Assembly: GCA_036346225.1 (NCBI GenBank)
Contig: JARFIW010000593.1
Location: forward strand, 620,001-684,000
From: Platerodrilus igneus
Lineage: Eukaryota; Arthropoda; Insecta; Coleoptera; Lycidae
Length of the DNA stretch: 64,000 bases
Direction: 5' to 3'
How positions within the stretch are numbered: position 1 is the first letter of the stretch; each line of letters opens with the position of its first letter. The notes beneath the pieces were generated by a model that searched no databases, was not told the DNA's origin, and saw only the letters and a program-made list of their open reading frames with translations. The position numbers and the translations under genes are program-made. Below are positions 46,226 through 56,576 of this stretch, in pieces.

Positions 46226-46230
<5 letters not shown>
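45013..46230 (+). pseudogene. Penelope-like element (Penelope/Poseidon type), 5'-truncated
   Basis: Plus-strand frames give ALETAIYKPKLWLRYVDNTF (45030; the catalytic YVDD is YVDN), FLEHLNGIHPKIKFTTEVEE, LPFLDVLV (45190), TLYRKSTHTDRY (45250), LPLIKGTTGRISKVLQKYKI (45500), QGVYEIPCSDCNKSL (45630) of the GIY-YIG region and a weakly preserved nuclease C-terminus to about 45870. A tail follows. This protein differs clearly from the other two Penelope-like copies, so at least two subfamilies are present. The Asp-to-Asn change and stops make it inactive. Both ends touch (TA)n tracts. Confidence 0.8.
46125..46170 (+). ncRNA. Hammerhead-like tail motif, degraded
   Basis: AGCCTGAAAATGGCAGATG followed by GATTTTGCTGAAACGCCGC. 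The position near the 3' end and the GAAACGCC box fit Penelope-like hammerheads, but the CUGAUGA core reads CTGAAAA, so it should not cleave. Confidence 0.35.

Positions 46231-46274
<44 letters not shown>
46231..46274. repeat. (TA)n microsatellite
   Basis: Twenty-two TA units; the last TA is the left target-site duplicate of the mariner. Confidence 0.95.
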
Positions 46275-46277
<3 letters not shown>

Positions 46278-48109
46278 GGTGGTCCGGTTTTCATTAGTCA
46301 GCGTATATCTTCTGAACTATGCAAGATATAGAAAAATTTCATGGGAAAAAGTTTTTTGAATATATTTTCTCTACAAATATAAGGCATTAAGTATTTTTCA
46401 TGGCTTACTATATTTGAGCAATAATATGTCACTTTGGTTTTTTAAATAGAACACCCTGTATATTTTTTTGAAAAAATATTCTACATGAAATTGTCTTTAC
46501 GGCAATATGCCACAATCAATGATTTCTATTCAAAGTGCGCTAAATAACCTAAATAATAGAATTTCAATCTGATTATTTCTGTTAACAAATGCCATTGCAG
46601 TATTTCAGTTGTTTATTCACAATTATTTGTCACATAAATAAGTAAAAGTATTATTGTGTTCTTAATAGTTGTTTCGTGCAAAATAATGGAAATGAATTAT
46701 TCAAACAATGAAAAAGTTGATATGTTATGCTGTCTTCATAGGTCAAACAACAATAAACGTCAAGCTGCAGTTTTATATCGAAACTATATCCTGACCGTAG
46801 ACAACCAAATATAAATACATTTAAGAATTTAGAAAATTCTTTAAGGTCCAATGGTAGCTTTTCAACTATCACCAGAAATCAAGTACAACATAAATTGATT
46901 ATTTTGGCCTACTTTAGACCTTATCTAAAGTTTCTCGAAACAAGCTGCAGCTGAACTAAACGTTTCGACAGATTTTTAATGTTTTGAGGCGTCATTCAAT
47001 GAAAGCATTTAAGATGCATTTGGTTCAAACATTACATCCCAATTATGCCAACAGCCGAGTTGGTTTCTGTATATGGATATTGAATGTATAGGAAGAGAAT
47101 TTTTGGACAGTATAATTTGGACTGATGAATCTAACTTTCATAAAAATGGTATTTTTAACTGAAAAAATACACATTATTGGAATGATAGAAATCCTTTGCA
47201 ATTTGTTGAAACCCGTTCAGAAGTACGATTTTCAGTGAATGTGTGGATAGGTATAGTAGGTGACTGCATACCGGGTTCATATTTCTTTAATAGTATAGTT
47301 TAAGCCAAAATAGATATTTTGCAAACTTCGTTTCAAGATTTCTTAGATGATATTTTCAGAGTTATCAGGCAAAACTTATGGTTTCAACACGAGAGCGCTG
47401 CACCACATAATGGAATCAATGTTACAAATTATTTAAATAATGAGTTTGATCAGAACTGGATCTGTAATAGGGGACCGACTTTGTGGCCTCCCCGATCACC
47501 TGATTTGTCAGTTCTTGATTTCTTTGTTTGGGGGTTTTTAAAAGATCGAGTGTAATTCTAATTCTACCCCTCTTCAAAATCTTGAAGAGTTAATCGCAAA
47601 AATAAGAGCAGCTTGCTTGCTAATTACCCCGGTCATGCTGCAAGATGCTAGAAAAAATTTAATTATTCGAGTTAATAAATGTTTAGAATGTAATGGTCAA
47701 CAATTTGAACATTTACTAAGATAATTAGTTTTCTTGTTAGCTATTATTTTCAGATGTATAAAAAAATTTCAATTTATTAATTTATACAGTAAATAAACAA
47801 TAATCACAGTTTCCTATTGGAATTCTATTATTTGAGTTATTTAGTGTATTCTGACAAGAACTCACTGGTTGTGGTATATTGCCGTAAAGACAATTTCAAG
47901 TAGAGTATTTTTTCAAAAAAATATACAGGGTATTCTATTTAAAAAACCAAAGTGACATATTATTGCTCAAATATAGTAGGCCATGAAAAATACTTAATGC
48001 CTTATATTTGTAGAGAAAATATATTCAAACAACTTTTTCCTATGAAATTTTTCTATATCTTGCATATTTCAGAAGATATACGCTGGCTAATGAAAACCGG
48101 ACCACCCTG
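46275..48109 (+). mobile_element. Complete Tc1/mariner element with 241-bp terminal inverted repeats
   Basis: Begins CAGGGTGGTCCGGTTTTCAT and ends with its inverse, flanked by TA on both sides. Left repeat 46275-46515, right repeat 47869-48109, both 241 bp, with few differences. The TIRs contain an internal second ACACCCTGTATA/TACAGGGT box. The 1.35-kb interior is a transposase relic. Both flanks are long (TA)n tracts, consistent with TA target choice. Confidence 0.93.
46692..47730 (+). pseudogene. Tc1/mariner transposase, DD41D-type spacing, inactive
   Basis: Start MNYSNNEKVDMLCCL begins a DUF4817-like helix-turn-helix (compare the fragment at 49700). The first catalytic block is IIWTDESNF (about 47118-47144), then NPLQFVETRSEVRFSVNVWI, WFQHESAAPH (47380) and WPPRSPDLSVLDFFVWG (47485-47535). 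The expected second Asp (QHDGAP) is Glu here, and 41 residues separate it from the Asp of LDFF, as in the rosa-like DD41D group. At least five frame breaks or stops. It would normally cut and paste the element at TA sites; this copy cannot, although its ends look usable in trans. Confidence 0.85.

Positions 48110-48161
<52 letters not shown>
48110..48161. repeat. (TA)n microsatellite
   Basis: Right flank of the mariner, about 25 TA units with one C. Confidence 0.95.
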
Positions 48162-48164
<3 letters not shown>

Positions 48165-49690
48165 AAGATATTGTACAAGATTTGTTTCTATAAGTACTGG
48201 ATACTACTACGCAGTCAATAAATCGATATTATATTAAATTGTATTTTCTTTGGCTTCTTGTATTTGTTCAATTTATAGATATATTTTTCTTCAGTAAAAT
48301 ACAAAGTCCTATATATCAACTAAGGTTACGAGTAGAGAAAGGGATACTGCTAATCCTTATGCTTTCATAAATTACTTCATTAAAATGTACAGAATGAAGG
48401 CAGCGAAGTTTGAGTTGTGAAAGTTAAAAAGGGGTGTAGAATCCGGCTAACCCTTATTGCTTAAATGGCGCAAATATTCATTCAATGCTAATAATAACTA
48501 TCTGTGCCGCAACAACAGGTACAGCAAGATGTAAAATTAACTTTAAATGGGTGCATTTGTTCACCTTTTAAAGGGTTGAGTTTACGTTTTAATTTCACAC
48601 GCAATAACGCTTAACTGTAAGAAATCCAAAAGGGTAGCTTTTATATGCCTCCGATGTACAATTTTTCGCAGTAATTTCGAATTACCGGCGGTTTAAAAAC
48701 ACAACCAAGTCTTCTTCCGTGCTAGTTAAAATATGTATACGTATTGGCCACTAGAGACACAAAATAGGGATCTCGCCTTACCACTTAAGAATGCCACGAA
48801 GCACGGATTGTGCTCCACAAAACAGGGAAAAGACTGAAATGTTAAAATGTAAATGCAGTAATAAAAGTAAATCAGCGTAGATCTAGTTCCATCTGAAGTT
48901 GTCGAAATAAACGCGGGGATCCGGAAAGATTGCGCGTGTACATCATAAAAAGAAGATCCTTCCTTATGTCGATCTATTTACCTGAGAACGTTTCGCGAAT
49001 GCAAAATCATCAAATTGTAGTTTTGGGATAAACGAGCTCAACTTGACATATATTGCACAATTTTATACTTCGATCTCAATAAGCACATCTCCATGTCTTC
49101 AAATATCCTACATTGCAACTTCACCCCTCGTTCTAATAATATGTAAAATTATCACATAAAGTTGATGTAAAACGCTGAACAGACACATTACTCTTTATGT
49201 TCCTGAGACAAAAATATTAAAAGAAAGCTTGACAAACTTGTGCTTTAGTGGAATTTGTAATAATATATACGCGTATCCAACTTAGCAGCAAACTGCGTAT
49301 TTCACACAAGACAGTATTAATGAACTGATTCAGTAAATTAGATATCCTGAAAATATTACAATACAAAACGGTATCGTGCTTAATTTAACAGTATTATAAT
49401 GAATCTGTTATTATCATTGGCTGAAGGATAGATACTATTAAGCAAATAAAACACTCCAAAAAATACAAAATTAATCTTGGTTAGTCATTTAGTAAACTGA
49501 GACGACACAACTAGCTGTATTTGTCATAGATCCTAGCAGTATCCACTTATTTTCCAATTTAAAGAAATGGCAACTTACAACAAATGATCATTATATAATT
49601 CAGTAATTTGAGACTTTTAAGCAGTCGCATAATCAAATACAAACCGTATTGATTTAGATCTAACAATAAATGTACGAACATTTCTTAATT
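48162..49690. other. No recognisable gene
   Basis: About 1.5 kb without long frames or repeats that I can support. Confidence 0.5.
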
Positions 49691-49697
49691 TATAACT

Positions 49698-50100
49698 GTG
49701 AATGACTTTACTAATGTTGAGTTCATAGATATTGTTCTAACGTATGGTGAAGCCGGGCAACATGCTGCAACCGCACGCGAGCTGTACAGAGTACGTTATC
49801 CTCGACGACGGCTTCCAAATATTCAAGTGTTTATAAACACGGTGCAACGTGGTAGACTTCTTTCTGTGGGGTGCTTTAAAAATATCGTGTATGCCGTTAA
49901 TGTGAACATTAATACTTAGAGCAGTTACGCCGACGCATTAGTGATTCGGTGAAGAAATACGAAACTATGAAACAAATGTCTATCAAAGTATTTTGCAGAA
50001 CTGGCTCAGAAGAGCATGTTTGTGCATTCAACAAAATAAATGGCATTTTGAACACCTTCTAAAGCAGTATAACTTGGTGAGTTGCTACCTTAATTTCAAA
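49698..50100 (+). pseudogene. Fragment of a Tc1/mariner-type N-terminal domain (DUF4817-like)
   Basis: The first in-frame ATG is at 49701. DFTNVEFIDIVLTYGEAGQH, ARELYRVRYPRRRLPN and FINTVQRGRL match the DUF4817 helix-turn-helix that begins many insect mariner-like transposases. A stop at 49917 and a shifted continuation (DSVKKYETMKQ, about 49948) follow. The catalytic domain is absent. It ends just before the TIR of the Academ-like transposon. Confidence 0.65.
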
Positions 50101-50248
50101 GTACAGTAAACACGTTGCTGTAAACATTAGTTCTGTTTTTTTTAAAAAGCCCTTTTACTTAACACCATCCCCAAGCTTAAGCATCAGTTATCATATTTCT
50201 TATGCATCAGTTAAAAAATTTCTATGAAGTTGTGAATCACTCTATATA

Positions 50249-50697
50249 GTCCAGGTGCTAAGAGGAGTGAGCGTACATGAAAGAGTGACGCAGTTTAACT
50301 TGTAGTTATCGTTGGGGGCACCTACCATATGAAAAAAATCGATGTGTTCGCGTTTTTAGCAGCTGCACAACGCTGGTGGGAGGAGGAGAAGTGGCAGCAC
50401 CTGTAACTTGGGAACGGTTAAAGATAGAATAACGATTTAAACGCCAATCTGTTCTATATAATATGTTCTATAATAAGGTATACTCAATCTTTTGCCGTAT
50501 CTTGCACCTAAACCTTAATTTACTGTATAAAATTTGTGTAATTGTTTTTTTAAGTTTAAACGTGTTTAACGATAGTTTTAACAGAAAAACCTTCTACCAA
50601 ATAATATGTAGCACCAAACGCCATTTAGCACAAATATTTGAGTTGCTGGAGTTGTATTGTAAGCGTAAAGTAATTTGTTTGTAATTTGTGCGTAAGA
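50249..50697 (+). repeat. Left terminal inverted repeat of the Academ-like transposon
   Basis: 449 bp; outer part contains GCTAAGAGGAGTGAGCGTAC, inner end GTGCGTAAG. Pairs with 56095-56570. Confidence 0.85.
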
Positions 50698-50910
50698 AAA
50701 TTACAACACCCGAAACCACACGTGTTGCATCGCCTCTGCGGCAGAATCAATTTCACGGAGACGTAAGGAAGTGAAATATATAAAACTCACCATGTTCTTA
50801 TTATGTCAAAAAAGGTTGTATCACGGGTTGAAATCTCTTCAAGTAATATCAACATCAGATATGTCAACGACCAACGTAGGATTTTGTACATTGTTTCCAG
50901 CACTTCCTAC

Positions 50911-50913
<3 letters not shown>

Positions 50914-50951
<38 letters not shown>
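50914..50951. repeat. (TA)n microsatellite
   Basis: Nineteen TA units at the left insertion boundary of copy C, within the Academ-like coding frame. Confidence 0.95.
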
Positions 50952-50955
<4 letters not shown>

Positions 50956-51863
50956 AGTGGTTTTAAAGGGCTAAATTTAAGTTTAAACAAGGCAATTTTA
51001 AACACCCTGTATAGAGGAAACAACCAGAATTTACGTGCAAAATTTATTTCATTTAGAAAATTTAAAGTAACAAGTATTACCATAATTTTACAAGTAGTGA
51101 TTAAAATTTAATTAGGTTCGTAAAGAAAATAAATTGTAGAAACCAATGCAAATTGTTAATTAATTTAATTGAGTTTAGTTGAAAGGGTTATTACGTCTAA
51201 TACGTATAAGAGCTTGAAAAATCGATAATACCAAGGTGAAACGCTTTACCAACAAACGAACACGTCGAATATAAGAAATACCTTGAAAAGCAAACTCCGA
51301 GAAATGTTATTTTAAAACGATCGTTAATGAACACCTGCATGTTTTGGAAAGGTTATGTTCCCTTAATTTGTGTAGATTAAAGACAAGCTTCGAGGTATAT
51401 TGTGCAAACGGTAGAATGTTTTGCATAAATGCTAACTAAAAGTTTCCTTAAAGCGCAGAAGGGATGGACAATCAATGATATGCTTCGGAATGAGACAGGC
51501 ATAATAGCAGTTCACTTCAAAATGCACGTATTTAGTCCACATGGGTTAGATAGAACGCGGACTGTAATATCGATTTTCTATCACTCAAACAAGGTTAGAA
51601 GGAAACATAGAATATGCATAAGAGAAGAATAGAGTTAATATAGGGGGGGTTTTTAAGACGTCAATTGATGTATCATTGGTCGATATAGTTAGTTGTAGAA
51701 CAGACAAACATGGGGATATTTAAATGCGGGTTTTTCAGAAAATATTATAACGACGAGCTAAATTTCGAAGATTTCGAAAACGGTTGAACCAAAATTTGAG
51801 GAAGCATTATTTTAAATGAGGTATTTCGCGGGAAGAGTGGCCGAGAGGTGGCATTCGGAATTA

Positions 51864-51871
51864 TATAAATA
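51864..51871 (+). promoter_or_regulatory. TATA box of LTR-like copy C
   Basis: TATAAATA followed by CTCTA, preceded by GAGAGGTGGCATTCGGAA; the counterpart in copy B reads GGGAGGTAGCATTTAGAA. Confidence 0.5.
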
Positions 51872-52781
51872 CTCTAAGAGAATTAGCATCGCTCTCTTGG
51901 TATTTTCATCGCTTCAGACTACGTACAGAAATTTACCACGAGTTTGTAAGTATATAAAATTTTTTAATTTAAATAGTACTGTGTTGGCCTCATAATTTGA
52001 AACGCGGATAGTGTCGAGTGTAAGTTTTATTGAGGTGCAACATATATCTTAAAAAGCTCGTGAAGTGACGTAAAATAACGTAAATTAAATTAAGCAATTA
52101 TAAAAGAAGTGTAATATTTGGATTTAAATTTGGGTGTACCTTGTATGAATAGCATGCAGCACAACTTAGAGGGTGTTCATCTAAATAGCTAGCGGCGGCG
52201 AGCAGAGCAGAACCATGAAACCGAGGGTTTAGGAACTTAACCGCTTCGTCAACGGAGTAGGGATCTTCAAGAAATTCCAGGTAACGCTTTAGAATTTGTT
52301 GTTTTTATAAACTATGAAAATTGTTGTGATGTGTGAGAGTGAACTATGAAGGTATTTGACATTATTTTGCGTATTGAAAATAATACGTATAACTAACTTT
52401 TATTGTGGTATTTAAATATAAATCTAAAGGTGTATATAAAGCTTATTAACGTTCCTCAGGAATTTAAATTTTTTATTGTAAAGAGTACATGGTTTTTTTT
52501 GTGTTTGCAGTAAGCGTATGCAAAGTAAAAATCATACATTAATCATAAAACAAAACTGGGTTATCATGAGCTCACCATACTCCAGAGTGTACTAATTAAA
52601 ATTAATTATAAATAAAGAAAGAAAAAAAAAGTATTATTCAGGGCCCATTTACTCCAGTAACATTCAATGTGTTTGATAGCTCAAGTTAAAATCCTGGACT
52701 TTACAAAGATAGAATTTATTGAGGTGTAACTTGAGCACTGAAATGTAGATAATTTTAAATTTTTATTTGTAAATAGTGGTA

Positions 52782-52810
52782 AATAAATATTGTATGATTG
52801 TTGTATTATT
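52782..52810 (+). terminator. Polyadenylation signal of LTR-like copy C
   Basis: AATAAA followed by TGTATGATTGTTGTATTAT, as in copy B. Confidence 0.5.
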
Positions 52811-53062
52811 TTGTGGTTTTATTGAGAGTGTGCGTGAACGATAAAAAGTATGATAGTGAATCTAGGTATCCAAGAGGAGGCCCAACTGAGCTAGCCAGGG
52901 AGCTGTTGAAGTAATTAAGTTGATGGAAGCCGTATCTGGGTAAGAAAGAATTATTTTATAGAAAAATTTTTCTATTGTGTTAAATTTATTACGATTTTTG
53001 GAAAATAAATAAAATCCTCGAATGTTTTTGAGAAAGTACTGAGCTAGAGCGAAATACCACGG

Positions 53063-53065
<3 letters not shown>

Positions 53066-53110
<45 letters not shown>
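53066..53110. repeat. (TA)n microsatellite
   Basis: About 22 TA units at the right boundary of copy C; the Academ-like frame resumes directly after it. Confidence 0.95.
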
Positions 53111-53112
<2 letters not shown>

Positions 53113-56094
53113 GGTCATGTGCAATTTCCTACAAATAAATAGCCAGTTAGGGCAGACATATGCAGTTCTCAATTGTGATATGTCTGTTTATTTGTTAACA
53201 AAACTAGTACAGTTACAAACAACAGGGTTTGGAAAACTTTATTTAAGAATTGGAACATACCACCTTGCCAAAAACTAGCTTAGCATTATAGGTCAGTATT
53301 TAGTTGGCAGTGGGTTTTCAGACATTATTATAGGAACTGAAGTGTATGGAGAGAATACGATAAAATCTGTTTTGAGTGAAGTGCAATACAATCGGGTACA
53401 TAAACTTGTATATGAAGTGTGCAGAAGGTTGCAATTAAGCAATATTTTTGTGAAATGCTCCAAAAGGAAGTTTTCGAACTTACTAAGGGCTTATTTCAAA
53501 AACTACAAGCATCTATAATGAATGCAGAGGATGATACAACCACTGCTTTTGAAATGATACAAGAAGAACACTGCAGTATTTTAAAGAATTTCTTTGTTTC
53601 CTTGGATAAAAAAAAGAGTCCGAAACTTTTAAGTATTGGACAGATTATTGCAAAATGGTTGAACTTCATTTGGATTGTGTTACACCTGACAGGAATGGAA
53701 ACTAGGACCTACATTTAAACGTTGTTCAAAGAATGATTCCATATTTTTTGATATTCAATCATTATCACTATGTCCGAGGATGTGTTACGTGTTTAAAAGA
53801 GGGTTTGATTGGCCTGATATCAAATGAATCTGCAATTAGAAAGTGGTATTTACTCTACTACCATAAGGCGGACTTGTCTAAGACCCTGTTAAATTTCTGT
53901 GACATGAATCAAGACCCAACAGGTGACGTGAATAACATGGATAAAAAATGGAGTAGCATCAGAATTGATAAGGATGATAAGAATGTTCAATTGATGGTAA
54001 AGTTTTTTATAGACCGTGACAACCCTTTTTCGGAATCCAGCACACCACTAAGAAATATTGTCAGCGGGTTAGTAGTACTAGAAGATGCTGCTTATTACCT
54101 TTTTAACTTGACTGTAGATAGACAGATGATTTATGATAGGTTCAAAAATGACAGAATGATCAAAAGAGTTAAAAGTCTGTATGCTCCAATTGAACGAATT
54201 CCAATACTTTCATTCACCTCAACTATAAAAGAAAGCAAAAAGAAGCCAACGTTTCAGTCTCTAATGGAGGAAACACAAGTCAAATTATAATGTTAGTGGC
54301 CCAAAAGGATTTCAACATGCAGGAATTTTTAAGACACGAGTTAATGTCATATCGCCCAAGTCTTGCTAATGAGGGCGGACATCTAAAAAAAGTGTTAACT
54401 CAGAGTTAGTAAATGCGATCGAAAATGATTGCGAGTGCATTGGCTCCTTAAATAACATGCAGAAACTTGTAAACCAAGCACATATTTTTGACGGAATGGC
54501 ACTTATTCGTGGGATTCCGACAGCAGTTGTACCAAAAATGGAGCGTTTTAAAGACCTAGCACTAAACCAGATGTCACAGATTGAAAAAGCCTTGAACCAG
54601 AGTAATACGATGCGTGTTGATATTCTGTACGACCGATACGATGAATTGTCAATAAAAAATATTGAACATGAATTTAGGAGTGGAGGTAAACCTCCTATGG
54701 TTGTTCACATTCACAGTGTTTTAACAAAAATACCATCTCAATGTTCAGAATATTTATCTGTACCAGAGAACAAAAAGAAGCTAGTACAATATATCTCCAA
54801 CTACATTTTAAATCATGTTCATGTTCCTACTGGTGAAAATTTTTTTTCTATCTGGTTGTTTCAATGATAAGTATTTGTGTATGGCGCGCAAAATATTTCA
54901 TCGTATCCTTCTTTAACAAATAATCACGAAGAGGCTGATACGAGAATATTCCTCCACGCCCAGATTTGGTTAGTTAATGAGCCAAACATTCACAACATAA
55001 TCATCTACAGTCCAGACACAGATGTGTTTGTTTTTGGTGTAAGGTTTTGGGGGTGAGTTGAAAAAACTAGGATGTCGAGGTTTGTGGTTATTGTGGGAAC
55101 AGGAGAAAAGAAGAGGGGCTTGAAATGTTACTTAGTTGTTGATCATCTAGGACAAAAGTTTTCAAGTCCTTCCTGCACTTCATGCACTAACAGGATATGA
55201 TACTACCAGTAAGGTAGGTACAAAACAGGCAGCCTATAAGTATGCTAGAATACATGATGACGTATATGAAATTTTGATTTCCCTTCAACCGATATTGAAA
55301 AAGAACCGTTAAAAAGGGTGGAATCATTATACTTAAATTTAACAAAAAGGAAAGGTTTAACATGTGACGAAAGCCACTACATTCAGTGTTATACAACCCC
55401 GTCTGCAATAAACGATATACATAAAATGTCTTGCACCTCTGATATTTTCATCTTCATATACTGAGATGTATTGCACAGTTATACATTTGGCAAATTTCTT
55501 CAAATGCAATGGTCGAACCAATCGATTTTACAAACTATGGATATTACAAGAACGAACATAACAAACTGCGTCCACTTTTTATTAACTTGCCTAACACACC
55601 TACTTCTTTGGTTCGGCTGTGTAGTTGTAAAAATTGTTCAAAAAAACTTGTGGTTGTTACTCTCACAATGCTTCATACTGCTCTTATTGCAAGTGTAGTG
55701 ACAAATGTCAAAACTCTCTTAACATAACAGGTTCAGATGAAGAACACTCGGATAAAGATATTTAATATCTAAAGAAGTTGAATTCATAAATACATTAGTT
55801 TTTAAGCATTAAATGCAAATTGTAAATAGTATGTGTTAATACTAACAGAGTATTGTTAAAAACATTGCAAATTAACAGTTTTGGCAGGTCCAGTTAATAG
55901 TATGCAGTTATTATCATCACGTGATTGGTCCTCTTAGTAACTCCCTAGTAACTGGTAAGTAAGCAATTTAGACTTAGTATAAGTTAAATAATTAGTATAG
56001 TTAATTTGTGTAGTGCATTATGTATTTTACTTCCTTATTTTACCGTACAAAATCATTTTGCTGCGATAAGTGTGGCATCGGATAGTATACCTTC

Positions 56095-56570
56095 CTTACG
56101 CACAAATTACGTTACGCTTACAATACAACTCCAGAAACTCAAATATTTGTGATAAATAGCTGTTTTGTGTTATCTATTATTCAGTAGAAGGCTTTTCTGT
56201 TAAAACTATCGTTAAACACGTTTAAACTTTACAGAAAAAATCACACAAATTTAAATTTTTTCATAAAATAGCAAATTAGTCGATTTAAGTGCAAGATATG
56301 CCAAAAGGTCTAATATACTTAATTGTACAACATATTGATTAGAACAGATTAGCGTTTGAATTGTTATTCTATCTTTAACCGTTCCCAAGTTACAGATGAT
56401 ACGGTAAATGGCTCTCAACGATGACTTCTCTCCCTCCTCCCACGTTGTGCACCTGCTAGGAACGCGAACACATCGATTTTTTACATCTACTAGGTGCCCC
56501 CAACAATAATCAAAAGTCAAACTGCGTCACTCTTTCATGCGTGCTCAACCCCTCTTAGTTCCTCGGCTAA
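56095..56570 (-). repeat. Right terminal inverted repeat of the Academ-like transposon
   Basis: 476 bp, the inverse of 50249-50697 with scattered differences; a frame on its minus strand is a by-product. Confidence 0.85.
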
Positions 56571-56576
56571 TATATA

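Larger units (their letters stand above)
50952..53065 (+). mobile_element. LTR-like TG...CA element, complete copy C (2,114 bp)
   Basis: Begins TTGTAGTGG and ends TACCACGGCAA. Landmarks match copy B in order and spacing: CACCCTGTATA, ACGTGCAAAATTTATTTC, AACACCTGCATG, TATA box at 51864 (912 bp from the left end), CCAGGTAA at 52277, ATGAGCTCACCATACTCCAG at 52565, AATAAA at 52782 with the same T/G-rich sequence, and CAACTGAGCTAGCC. It interrupts the Academ-like gene, which fixes both ends independently of the comparison. No coding capacity. Confidence 0.8.
50790..55770 (+). pseudogene. Academ-like transposase with PIN/XPG-like and Cys-rich domains, copy 2, split by an insertion
   Basis: A 5' piece ends GFCTLFPALPTT just before 50914; after LTR-like copy C the protein resumes at 53112 with VMCNFLQINSQLGQTYAVLN and continues GFGKLYLRIGTYHLAK (53228), SGFSDIIIGTEVYGENTIKS (53317), NRVHKL, then IPYFLIFNHYHYVRGC (53735), SIRIDKDDKNVQLMVKFFID (53954), FDGMALIRGIP (54488; PIN-like start), YDRYDELSIKNIEHEFR (54629), ADTRIFLHA (54926), YSPDTDVFVFGV (55010), LHALTGYDTTSK (55178; Cys of GCDTTS is Tyr) and a C-terminal SCKNCSKKL/cysteine cluster to 55740. 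It is colinear with the minus-strand copy at 14414-17706 but clearly a different lineage. Frameshifts and stops are fewer than in copy 1, and the two longest open pieces (53733-54287, 54457-54864) are intact. Confidence 0.65.
50249..56570 (+). mobile_element. Long-TIR DNA transposon carrying the second Academ-like gene
   Basis: Left inverted repeat 50249-50697 and right inverted repeat 56095-56570 pair along their length (shared GAAAGAGTGACGCAGTTT, GTAACTTGGGAACGGTTAAAG, ATTTGAGTT-CTGGAGTTGTA blocks on opposite strands). TATATA stands immediately outside both ends (50243-50248, 56571-56576) and may be the target-site duplicate. Inside lie an Academ-like gene and, splitting it, LTR-like copy C. 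Without C the transposon is about 4.1 kb. Confidence 0.8.

Noticed and set aside
55187..55408. Hydrophobic minus-strand frame, possible membrane protein
   Set aside because: Antisense to the Academ-like gene, which explains the sequence better.
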